Of a DNA stretch of 64,000 nucleotides, positions 34,485-44,601 are shown piece after piece. The notes under the pieces were generated by a model. That model saw only the letters and a list, made by a program, of their open reading frames with translations, ran no database searches and was not told where the DNA came from. The stretch covers positions 51,846,799 to 51,910,798 of the forward strand of contig NC_055992.1 of assembly GCF_018446385.1 (NCBI RefSeq). The letters run 5' to 3'. Source of the stretch: Zingiber officinale. Lineage: Eukaryota > Streptophyta > Magnoliopsida > Zingiberales > Zingiberaceae. Positions within the stretch are counted from its first letter, which is position 1. Each line of letters begins with the position of its first letter. Both the position numbers and the translations under genes were made by a program.

Positions 34485-34690
34485 TGGACTCCTAATTAGT
34501 CTATAGGCCTTGCTTTGTGATCTAGGCTAATAAGGGATGGGCTCCTTAGTACGCCCTAAGCCTTGCTTTGTGATCTAGGCTAATAAGGGATGGGCTCCTT
34601 AGTACGTCCTTAGGCCTTGCTTTGTGATCTAGGCTGATAAGGGATGGACTCTCTAAGTATGCCCCTAGGCCATGCTTTGTGATCTTGACC
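34485..34690 (+). repeat. Roughly 66-bp tandem repeat in the LTR of D
   Basis: Three to four units of TTGCTTTGTGATCTAGGCTA and ATAAGGGATGGGCTCCTTAG. It is inverted in B at about 42480-42720; C has a shorter relative near 60465-60560. Confidence 0.85.
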
Positions 34691-35601
34691 TAGTTCCTAG
34701 TATGATTCAAGACTTGCTACCTTGGATATACTTAGGACGCGCGTATTTATGTTATGTATGTATGGTACAAGCCGGGGCCCTGAATATGTTGATATTATGT
34801 TCAAGTATATATGTAAGAAGAAATGGTTTTAAAAGATCATGAGACATACACATGTTTTTTTCGGATACATGTTTTCAAAATCATATTGCATATACTTTAT
34901 GATCATGTTGTGATAATGCTATGATTTATGATATGCCATGATTAGATATGACTATGATATGTTTCATGCCATGCTTTAAGAGATGAGATGCCATGATTAG
35001 ATATGAATTATGTTATATTTCATGCTATGCTTTAAGAGATGATATGCCATGACTAATTATGATTTTGTTATGTTGCATGATATGCTTAAAGAGTATGATA
35101 TGTTATGCCATGACTAGTTGAGATCATGTTATGTTGATATATTCTTTGATTATGTAATGATTTATGGTTTTAGTGAGTTGGAAAGGAACTTACTGAGCCA
35201 TGAGTGCTCATAGCTTACTTTCCTTGTACCACAGATAAAGGAAAAAGCTGGATGAGCTAAAGGAGCAGCAGGAGAGGCAAAGAGATGTGTGTGGCGGTGG
35301 CTAGGCAACCAAATAAGAACCAGCTTTAAGAACTTTTAGGAATTACACTTTGGTTTCATAAATTGTAGTACTACATGGTTGACTTGATGTTATGTTTCTA
35401 TTTAACGTGTTATCATGTTATGGAAACCATATTAGTGTAGTTTGGTTTTTATTAAACCAAGAAAAATGATTTTTAAGTCTTCCGCTGTAATATGTACGTT
35501 GAGTATCGTAGCCCCGTCCCTTAGGGTTAGCAGGGAGGGCGGGCGTTACACTTTTCATTAGGTGGCCTTCCATGAGGATGGAAATTCCATTCCTCAAGTT
35601 T

Positions 35602-37908
35602 TTAAATTCTTGCCCTACTACAAGCATTTAAATGAGAAGAAACATGGTTAGAGACATTAGATAAATCATACTCCATCCGTTCCTTACCAATTACCAATGA
35701 CAACTTTTGATTTTTAACATCAATAATTGCTCCAGCTGTAGCAAGGAATGGTCTTCCCAATATGATAGGAATTTTAGGGTCCTCTTCCATGTCCAACACA
35801 ACAAAATCTGTGGGAATAATACTCCCACCAACTTCTACTGGCACATCTTCAATAATACCCATAGGGTACCTGCAGGAATGATCAGCAAGTTGTAGTGCCA
35901 TAGTAGTAAGTTTAATATTTTTGAGACCTAACTTATTACAAATTGAATAGGGAATGAGGCTAACACTTGCCCCCAAATCACAAAAAGTTTTTTCAATGAA
36001 TTCTATTCCTATATTGCAAGGAATATAAAAGCTCCCTGGATCCTTCAATTTTGGGGAAGTGTTCTTCACCAAAAGAGCGCTGCATTCCTCAGTTAGTGCA
36101 ATGGTCTCTACATCTCCTCTCTTTCTTTTATTTGACATGATGTCCTTTAGGAATTTGGCAAACTTTGGCATTTGAAGAATAGCATCTATAAGAGGAACTT
36201 CAATGCATATCTCTTTAACCTTCTCCAAAAATTTGCCTAATTCTTCATCCTTTTTAAGCATATTGAGTCTTTGGGGAAAAGGGATAACTTTGCTCTGATG
36301 GTTCAGTGGAAGAGTCTCTTCAACCTCAATGGTATTCTCCTCATTATTAAAAATCTGACTAGGTGTAGGAGGAGAGAGCTCTTCTTTATTTTGCATCCCT
36401 TTTTGAGCAGTCACTTGGGGATTTCCCAAGGTCTGTCCGCTCCTAAGCTCAATTATGTTGCAATGCTCCATAGGATTTACATCAGGTTTTCCAGGAAGTT
36501 GTCCTGGTTCTCTAGAAGATGAGGAAGCTAGCTGGGCAATTTGGCTATCCTGAATCTTTTGATGTTTTTCAGAATTATCCATTCTCTGAGTAAGCTTCAA
36601 TAGATCCCGCTTCATTTCATTTTGATTGAAGATAATTTCTTCAAGCATCTTTTCAATTTTGGATCTAGGAAAGCCTTGAAAAGATTGTTGCTGAAAATTT
36701 TGTTGCCCAGATTGAAAATTTGGTCTTGCCCCCAAAGATGGTCCTTGATCCTGATTATTTCTGTAAGAGAAATTTGGATGATTTTTCCATCCAGGGTTGT
36801 AAGTATTTGAGTATGGGTTGTTCTGTCTTTGATTGAAACCCATGATTGCATCGCATTGCTCCAATTGATTAATTTGTGCAGTGATAGCTCCCAATGGACA
36901 TGAGTCATTTGAATGTTCTGAACTCCCACATACTTCACAAGATATGGCAATGGCATTTACCATATTTGAACTAGTCCCCATATTCTCAAATTTTTTTGTA
37001 AGAGCATCAAGTTTTGCAGCCAATAAAGTCACTGCATCAACATCAAACTTTCCTGATGCTTTTGTTATTGGGTTTATTGAAGGATGACCACCACTTCTTT
37101 CATTTGCCCATTGATGATGATTTTGTGCTACACTCTCTATGATTTCCTCAGCTTCATCTAAATTTTTATTCATGAGTGCCCCTCTAGCAGCTGAATCAAG
37201 GGACACTTTGGTATGATAATTAATACCATTATAGAAAGTATGCAACACTAACCATCTTTCCAAACCGTGGTGAGCGCATTGTCTGAGCATACTATTGTAT
37301 CTATCCCAAGCTTCAAATAGAGATTCTGAGTCAGCTTGTTTAAAACTTGCAATCAAATTCCTCATATGAGCAGTTTTACTTGGGGGATAGAATTTATCAA
37401 GGAATTGTTGCTCACATTGTTCCCAGGTGGTGATACTCTTGGGAGCCAAAGAATTCAACCATTGCTTGGTCCTATCTCTCAAAGAAAACCCAAATAATAA
37501 TAACCGCACTGCTTCTGAAGGAACACCATTCATTTTCATTGTCCCACATATTTCATAAAAGACCACTAAGTGTTGATTAGGGTCTTCATGTGGTCCTCCA
37601 CCAAATTGATTTTGCTACACCATGGAAATAATTGCAGGTTTGATCTCAAAATTATTTGCCTCCACTGAGGGTCTTGAAATACTAGATCAAAAACCCCTAG
37701 CATAAGATGCTGCATAATCCTTTAGTGGTCTATTAGCCATGTTCAAATGCTCTTGTTCTTCAATTTGTCTTTGCAGAATTCTTCTTCTATGAAATGTTCT
37801 ATCAATTTCAAGGTCAAGAGGAAAAAATTCTCCTGCAAAGTTAGATCTTTGCATACACAAGAACAATATTGCAATAGAAACTAAATCAAACAAAGAAATT
37901 AAAAACAA
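35602..37908 (-). pseudogene. Element E: Athila gag and protease, two in-frame stops
   Basis: One frame from ATG 37908 to the stop at 35602, interrupted at 37689-37687 and again at about 37614. It encodes an N-terminal arm (LEIDRTFHRRRILQRQIEEQ), SVEANNFEIKPAIISMV, the gag domain (LLLFGFSLRDRTKQWLNSL, QQFLDKFYPPSKTAHMRN), a CCHC knuckle CEVCGSSEHSNDSC (codons 210-223 of the 654-codon open part) and an aspartic protease with FCDLGASVSLIP (Asp at codon 530; DLG in place of DSG or DTG) and ILGRPFLAT. Lengths and order match Athila. The C-terminal 15 codons are atypical, and no RT follows. Confidence 0.88.
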
Positions 37909-38110
37909 AGAAAGGTAAGATTGGAATGTTAGAAAACAAAAAAAAATGCAGAATTAAAATTGCTACAAAAGAATTTCCAGGAAGTTAGAAAGTATATAGG
38001 AAAATGAAAACAGAAAACTAGAGATTAGTTACAAATATGCAAATGAAAAGAAATAGAAATGTTATGTTTAGTCTAACTCAATTGATAATCTCCAATGTTA
38101 TAGCGCAGTC
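37909..38110 (-). other. Element E: leader between PBS and gag
   Basis: About 200 bp of A-rich (plus strand) untranslated leader. No feature is seen. Confidence 0.6.
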
Positions 38111-38127
38111 CCCCGGCAACGGCGCCA
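38111..38127 (-). other. Primer binding site of E (tRNA-Asp type)
   Basis: On the minus strand this reads TGGCGCCGTTGCCGGGG, the tRNA-Asp complement used by Athila/Tat-type elements, six bases past the LTR end GGAACGTAACA. Confidence 0.9.
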
Positions 38128-38133
38128 AAAACT

Positions 38134-39822
38134 TGTTACGTTCCACAAGTGTACGAAAATGTCGCAAGTAATATAAAAGATTATCGTATCCACAGGGACT
38201 GGAATAAGCACTAGAAATATCTTAAAGTGAATTAGCTAAACAACTAATCAATTGGTTTCAAATGCTAAGGATGAAAAACAAATCTAAAATGAAAGATTAA
38301 CAAACAAGAGTTTGGGGTTTGAGATATGATAAAGGGAGTAAGATCTCTTGAATGTATATGGTTTACCAATTCTTATTTCTCAATTGTCTAATATTTGTAT
38401 AAGGTTGTCGGTTCTCTCTTGCAATAGATAACTGGCTTAGGACTGAAAAATGTACCTAAATGTGATCAATTAGATATGAACCTACGTTGCCCTTACACAG
38501 GATTGCACCTATTACTATACTTCCCTCGGATATCAACATAGAAGTTCATAGCTTCTTAACCCATAAAGATACAAGGATTGAATCATAAAATCTATCCTAC
38601 CCTCTTGAATATTCTCATTTCCCCTTCAAGGTTATCCCTCAAACGTCCTTACACGGGCTTGCACCTGTCACGTGGATTCCTCAGAAAATCGAGTGAGAGT
38701 TAATCTCTACAAAGTCTATAAGATATCCAAATAATCAATCAAGAATGAGAATTAAGCCCTAATCACAATTAATCATTCAAGATCCAATCGATACAAACTA
38801 GGCAACATCATAGAAACAAAGAAATGGAAAATCCACAAGAGTTTACATCAACTTATCTCACAAATACTCCCTCCATCCTAGAACAAAAAGATCTACTCCA
38901 TAAAACGAAGAAAGAAAACCAAAGATAAGAAGATTACAAGCATTTCTTCAATCCCAATCCAAGAAGAGGAGAGAAAGAAAACTTATCTACAATATAGGTT
39001 CATCTTTGGATCCAATCCTCGCTCTCGGAGTCGAATTCGACAAGATCTCCCTTTAGATCGCCCAAAAATCCTCCCACGAATGAGAGGAATCCACCAAATC
39101 TTGCTCTCTCAAAGGGGAGAAGATCCCTTTTCAAATCTTCAAAGAGGCTTTAAATAGGGCGCCACACAACCCTGAGGAATGGTCGTGTTAGGTTCACACG
39201 GCCAGAGCCTTTCCCCTCTCTACCATCCATACACGGCCGTGGACAACTCCTATCAAGACCTCCAAGCACAACCGTGTAGATCCACATGGCCTGGACTGCC
39301 CCAGCTTCTGGAAACCTGGCACGACCGTGTGGTGCACATGGCCAGAACACTTTTAAGCGCTGGGAACCCTGCACGGCCATGTGATGCACACGGCCAAGGC
39401 CTTCTTGGTCTATGGAAACCTTACACGACCATGTAGATCCACACGACCATGTAAGGATTGAACTCTGATTAGCTTCAAAACTTGGCACGGCCGTGTGAGG
39501 TTCACACGGCCAGGCCAAGTTCCTTGTCTGTTTCTCCTGGTTGACCACACGGCCAGAGCACTCCACCCAGGCAGGGTCGTGTGTGGCACATGACCAAGTG
39601 CTTTCTCTAATGCTCAGCTCATAAGTTTGTCCAAGAATGTAGAATCTTCACCAAATTCAACTTTTGTGTACAAAAAATGCACAAAAATCATATCTCCGAA
39701 CAAAAAGAGTAAATATGCTAAAAGAAAAGCTGGAAGTATAAAAATGCATAGATCAATCAAGATCAAAGTATGTAAATGTGCGTCAAAACATGCATAAAAG
39801 TATATAAAATCTACGCACATCA
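38134..39822 (-). repeat. 5' LTR of E
   Basis: On the minus strand it starts TGATGTGCGTAG at 39822 and ends …CGTAACA at 38134. CACGGCCGTG-type palindromes fill about 39176-39600, directly upstream of a TATA-like CTATTTAAAG (minus, 39148-39157). The TSD AACTT follows at 39823-39827. Confidence 0.9.
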
Positions 39823-39827
39823 AACTT

Positions 39828-40338
39828 GAGTAGAGGGCCTGGACAAAAAAAGTCAACCATGTTGACTTTGTGGGTTCGAGCGCCCGAAACCCAAATTTTA
39901 TCATGATCGATGTGGACTTTGACCAACGCGTCGGGGATAGAATTCTATCCCACTCCTAGCACCTGGAACCCATTCAGGTGCCCAAACCGAGGCTATAAAT
40001 ACAGTCTTGGTCCTAGAAGCTAAGTACAACAAGTATTTTGATAAACAACACTTGTGCACTTCTCTTTATTAGTTTAGCTTTATTTTTTTGTGCGTTAATT
40101 TATGTAAAGAGTCTTCTCCGCTCGAAGGAGATCTTCATAAGTGCTCTTTATTTTCCTTGGATTGGCAATCTTCTAATTGCAAACCAAGTAATTCTCTTTG
40201 TGTCTCTATCTTTTTAATTAGTCTCTTAATTCTTAATACAAGTGTTCATAATTAAGCTATAAGTTGAGAAAGGGTTGACTTTGTTTGTGTAGGGCAATTC
40301 ACCCCCCCCCTCTCTTGCCAGCTATCAAGAGACCTATA
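39828..40338 (+). repeat. 3' LTR of F, second segment
   Basis: It resumes F's LTR after E with the TATA box TATAAATA at 39994-40001 and ends GAGACCTATA (CA decayed to TA), followed by the TSD GTTTG at 40339-40343. Confidence 0.85.
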
Positions 40339-40343
40339 GTTTG

Positions 40344-41635
40344 AAGCGGAAAAGGATGCTTAAGACGCAAATGAAGATTAAATGAAGTAAGGATTGGAGT
40401 GCCCAAGTCATTTCAGAATTAAATTGAGTCTGACCATGCCTTAAGGCATGGCCAGATAAAGATCTAGATGGTAGTCGTGTGCATTGGCATGGCCAAGGAA
40501 GTAAAGAAGACATGGTCATTCCAAATGGCATGGCTAGAAGGAAGATATAACACAAGAAAAGGGAGAAGTCCTGCCTTGAGACACTGCTAGAAGCTGCACA
40601 TGCCCTCCTCTAGAGCCAAGTTAGACTAGGTCGTGCCTTGAGGCACGACCATATACCTGAAGGTGCAGTTTTGAAGAGCTGGTCGTGCTAAATGGTACGA
40701 CTTAGAAGAAGAAAAGCAGAGTTGCTCTGCTTTGCTGTGCCAAATGACACAGCCTAGCCATGTGGATAGGGACAATCTGGCTCTAGCCATGCCTTTTGAC
40801 ATGGCTAAGAAGCCAGCTATAAGAAAGGTCGTGCTAAAAGGCACAACCAAGCTACCAAAGCCAGAGCCAAGTAGGGGTTACCCGTGCAAAATTGCATGGC
40901 TAATAGCCCAAACAATGGTTAGGCCATGCCTAGAGGCATGGCCACCCTGTGCTTCACCTCTATTTAAGAGGCACTTTATCTCCTTGCATGTAGAGGAGGA
41001 TCCTAAGCAAAAAGTAAACATCTATGTCAAATCTTAGCATCCAGAGGTGTCATCTAGGTGATCTAAGGTCGTCCTGCTACTTCATCCTCATTGACACTCT
41101 AAGATCTTCATCCGGGGGCTTCATTCAACTCAAAGGATAAGTTTTTCTTCCCCTCTCTTTAGGGTTCTTGAAATTCTTATGTATATGAGGTCTTGGATTG
41201 TAGATCTTTTACTTATGGAGTACATTTTCATTGTTCTAGGACATAGGAAGTAATTGTAATGTGTGGAATGTTGTAAACTCTATTAAATTGCCAATTACCT
41301 GGTTTGATGTAGCTTGTATGGTACTTTTTCTGTTCGATAAAATGCTAGCAAGTAGGCTTTCCCTTATAAGAATGAATTTATCTATCTAGGTTACATTTTT
41401 ATATGCATAAATCTTATTTCTGTGTTAGATGCATTGTTGTGTATCTATATTTGGGACTGGGCATGAAACTTAATTTTCATTGGAGAGATGCATAGGTTGT
41501 TGTCTCTTTTGAGTGTACATTCTGATATAGCTTGGCATGGCCTTAGGATACTTGTTTAAAGTTGAGTATCTAAGGTAACCATCCTTCTATATAGAGTGTA
41601 ACCTCCTAAGGGAGAATGACTCTATATATGGATAA
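40344..41635 (+). repeat. 3' LTR of L, second segment
   Basis: It resumes the Athila LTR after F. About 40430-40950 holds repeated GGCATGGCC, GGCACGACC and GGTCGTGCC palindromic motifs, a diverged counterpart of E's CACGGCCGTG block. They lie directly upstream of CCTCTATTTAAGAGG (40957-40971), a TATA-like element inside an inverted repeat. B interrupts at 41635, with GATAA (41631-41635) as B's left TSD half. The short ORFs here are incidental. Confidence 0.7.
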
Positions 41636-44601
41636 TGTAACGCCCGCCCTCCCTGCTAACCCTAAGGGACGGGGCTACGAGACTCAACGTACATATTACA
41701 GCGGAAGACTTAAAAATCATTTTTCTTGGTTTAATAAAAACCGAACTACACTAATATGGTTTCCATAACATGATAACAAGTTAAATAGAAACATAACATC
41801 AAGTCAACCATGTAGTACTACAATTTATGAAACCAAAGTGTAATTCCTAAAAGTTCTTAAAGCAGGTTCTTATTTGGTTGCCTAGCCACCGCCACACACA
41901 TCTCTTTGCCTCTCCTTCTGCTCCTTTAGCTCATCCATCTTTTTCCTTTATCTGTGGTACAAGGAAAGTAAGCTATGAGCACTCATGGCTCAGTAAGTTC
42001 CTTTCCAACTCACTAAAACCATAAATCATTACATAATCAAAGAATATATCAACATAACATGATCTCAACTAGTCATGGCATAACATATCATACTATTTAA
42101 GCATATCATGCAACATAACAAAATCATAATTAGTCATGGCATATCATCTCTTAAAGCATAGCATGAAATATAACATAATTCATATCTAATCATGGCATCT
42201 CATCTCTTAAAGCATGGCATGAAACATATCATAGTCATATCTAATCATGGCATATCATAAATCATAGCATTATCACAACATGATCATAAAGTATATGCAA
42301 TATGATTTTGAAAACATGTATCCGAAAAACATGTGTATGTCTCATGATCTTTTAAAATCATTTCTTCTTACATATATACTTGAACATAATATCAACATAT
42401 TCAGGGCCCCGGCTTGTACCATACATACATAACATAAATGCGCGCATCCTAAGTATATCCAAGGTAGCAAGTCTTGAATCATACTAGGAACTAGGTCAAG
42501 ATCACAAAGCATGGCCTAGGGGCATACTTAGAGAGTCCATCCCTTATCAGCCTAGATCACAAAGCAAGGCCTAAGGACGTACTAAGGAGCCCATCCCTTA
42601 TTAGCCTAGATCACAAAGCAAGGCTTAGGGCGTACTAAGGAGCCCATCCCTTATTAGCCTAGATCACAAAGCAAGGCCTATAGACTGATTAGGAGTCCAC
42701 CCTTGGTACAAGCCTTACAAAGTAAAGTAGCATGTATAAAAATGCATCATTTGGTCACATAGCATAGCATAAAAGTATGCATCACTTAGGCATACATTAT
42801 GTCATAAAAGTATGCATCACTTAGGCATACATCATATCATAAAAAGTATGCATCACTTAGGCATACATCATGTCTTGTGAAAGTATGCATCACTTAGACA
42901 TACATCATATCATCAAAAAGTATGCATCACTTAGGCATACATCATGTCTTGAGAAAGTATGCATCACTTAGGCATACATCATGTCTTGAGAAAGCATGCA
43001 TATTTCTATCCACATAGCATATCATAAAAACAAGCATATTCCAAGCACATAGCATATCATTAAAGCATGCATATTTCTACTCACATAGCATATCATTAAA
43101 GCATGCATATTTCTAAGCACATAACATATCATTAAAACATGCATATCTCTATCCACATATCATATCATAAAAAGGTATAAATCACAAGCATACATTATTA
43201 AGCATAAGGGTGTATCATGTGATTATACTATCATAAGAAACATGGTAACATTGTTAACTTGGGTTCTAAGCTTCCTAAACCCTTGGGTTCCTATCATGGC
43301 CGAACCCCCTTAGGTCTCAATTTAGGTAAAAACAACCTCCAAGCATGTGAAACCTAAATTATCATTACATGAATTTCATAGGAAGCATTATAAGTATGAT
43401 TTACTTGGTTTCTAAGTTCTCCAAGTCCTTAAACTCATGTGGCCGAACCCTATCAGTATATAAACAAGGTCCCAATTGTCATGAAAGCATGGAAACCTTA
43501 AACCATATTTATAGCATTTTTTTCAAGTAACATAGTAAGCATATTGAGCTAGTTCCTAAGTCCTTCAAGCCCTTAACATATGTCATGGTCAAACTTTTAA
43601 CAAGTGTTTATTAGGGCTAAAAACAAACATACAAGCATGTGAACTTGAACTAACATCATGTATAAATTCATAACAAGACATTATACAACATGTATGGCCG
43701 AAACTTACCCTAGCCTCAATTAGGTCATTAAACAACATATAGCATGGGAACTTTGTCTTTCTACTTATCATATTCCATGTAAAGTGACATAATCATATTT
43801 AATTCTTGTTCTAGGGTTTCTAGGGCATCTATTCCTTCATGGCCGAAACATACAATGGTCCATTTAGGTCATGGAAAAATTATACAAGCACGTGACACAA
43901 TCAACACATTATCCTATTTTCATAAAAAGCACATTTAACACATTTGGTTCCATTTCTAAGGCCTCTAGGTCTTTTAAACCCTACTTGGCTGAAACTCAAC
44001 AGTATATAAACTTGCTTCAAATAGCCTAAAAGCATAAGAAATCATACAAGTTTCATAGCATGTATAAAGACAAGCATAATAAACATACATGTGAATTGTG
44101 TCTTAGGCTTCCTAGGTTTCTTTCCCTTTTTCTTTTATTTTTCCTCATGGCCGAAACCTACCAATCTTTAAACTAGGTTTTAAGTGGCCTAAAGCATGGA
44201 AAACCTAAGTAAGTTTCATGGCAAAAATTACTAAGAACATCATATACAAAGTTGGTTCATAAACAAGCTAGGACCCTTGTGATCTTACATGTCATATATC
44301 ATGTAACTAATTTTCCTATACTCAATTTAAACATAAGAACATTAAACAACCTTCATATCATAATATCACAGAGGTCTTGAGCATATTAGAATTTTGTTTA
44401 AGCTTTTCTAAACTATCCATCTTATCATGGCCGAAAATCTAAAATAAGAGTTCATGAATTTCTAGCAATGTTCAACATGCAATTCTTTAAGAAAACTCTA
44501 TATTCTATCATACAAACATGGTTTCTTAAATTTAAAGGTCTTCCTAACCCTAAGCCCTTTTCTTGGCCGAAACATATAAATGGATTTCTTTTGGTTCCAA
44601 G
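41636..44601 (-). repeat. 3' LTR of B, distal segment
   Basis: Reverse complement of D's LTR from its 3' end (TGTAACGCCCGCC at 41636). It contains the TTTATCTGTGG module near 41948, the 66-bp repeat (about 42480-42720), the 33-bp repeat (about 42730-42990) and many CATGGCCGAAA motifs (43290-44580). It breaks at 44601, where A's TSD CCAAG (44597-44601) lies. Confidence 0.92.

Larger units (their letters stand above)
31487..35555 (+). mobile_element. Element D: 4-kb solo LTR with TSD
   Basis: The LTR spans 31492-35550 (TGTAATACCCAC…GGGCGGGCGTTACA) and is flanked by CTTTT at 31487-31491 and 35551-35555. It matches the LTRs of B (inverted, very similar) and C (more diverged). No internal sequence is present, so unequal recombination between two LTRs is the likely origin. 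It contains about ten TTTCGGCCATG-type motifs (32280-33850), tandem repeats (34147-34440 and 34485-34690) and the CACAGATAAAGGAAA module (about 35229). It lies in E, between protease and env-like ORF. Confidence 0.93.
26292..39822 (-). mobile_element. Element E: Athila-type Ty3/gypsy element without pol, holding solo LTR D
   Basis: Minus-strand order is 5' LTR (39822-38134), PBS for tRNA-Asp, gag and protease (37908-35602), solo LTR D, a short spacer, a palindrome-rich region, the env-like ORF (30487-28922), a 3' region and the 3' LTR (to 26292). TSDs are AACTG (26287-26291) and AACTT (39823-39827). The RT, RNase H and integrase expected between protease and env-like ORF are absent. E is inserted in the 3' LTR of F. 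Confidence 0.88.
20319..40338 (+). mobile_element. Element F: Sirevirus-like gag-only element holding M and E
   Basis: LTRs are at 20319-21258 and at 25923-26291 plus 39828-40338. The TSD is GTCTG (20314-20318) and GTTTG (40339-40343), differing by one C to T change. The interior carries a PBS, a decayed gag split by solo LTR M, a non-coding tail and a PPT. There is no pol. Without M the interior is only about 2.3 kb, so F is a short non-autonomous element like H. Confidence 0.88.
18617..41635 (+). mobile_element. Element L: Athila-type Ty3/gypsy element, the oldest layer
   Basis: Visible parts are the end of an env-like ORF (18617-18972), a long 3' region, a PPT, and the 3' LTR in two pieces (20150-20318 and 40344-41635) split by F. 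K interrupts it upstream and B interrupts the LTR at 41635, so both ends are outside the window. The LTR start TGATGCGCATAGATT matches the start of E's LTR. Confidence 0.8.
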
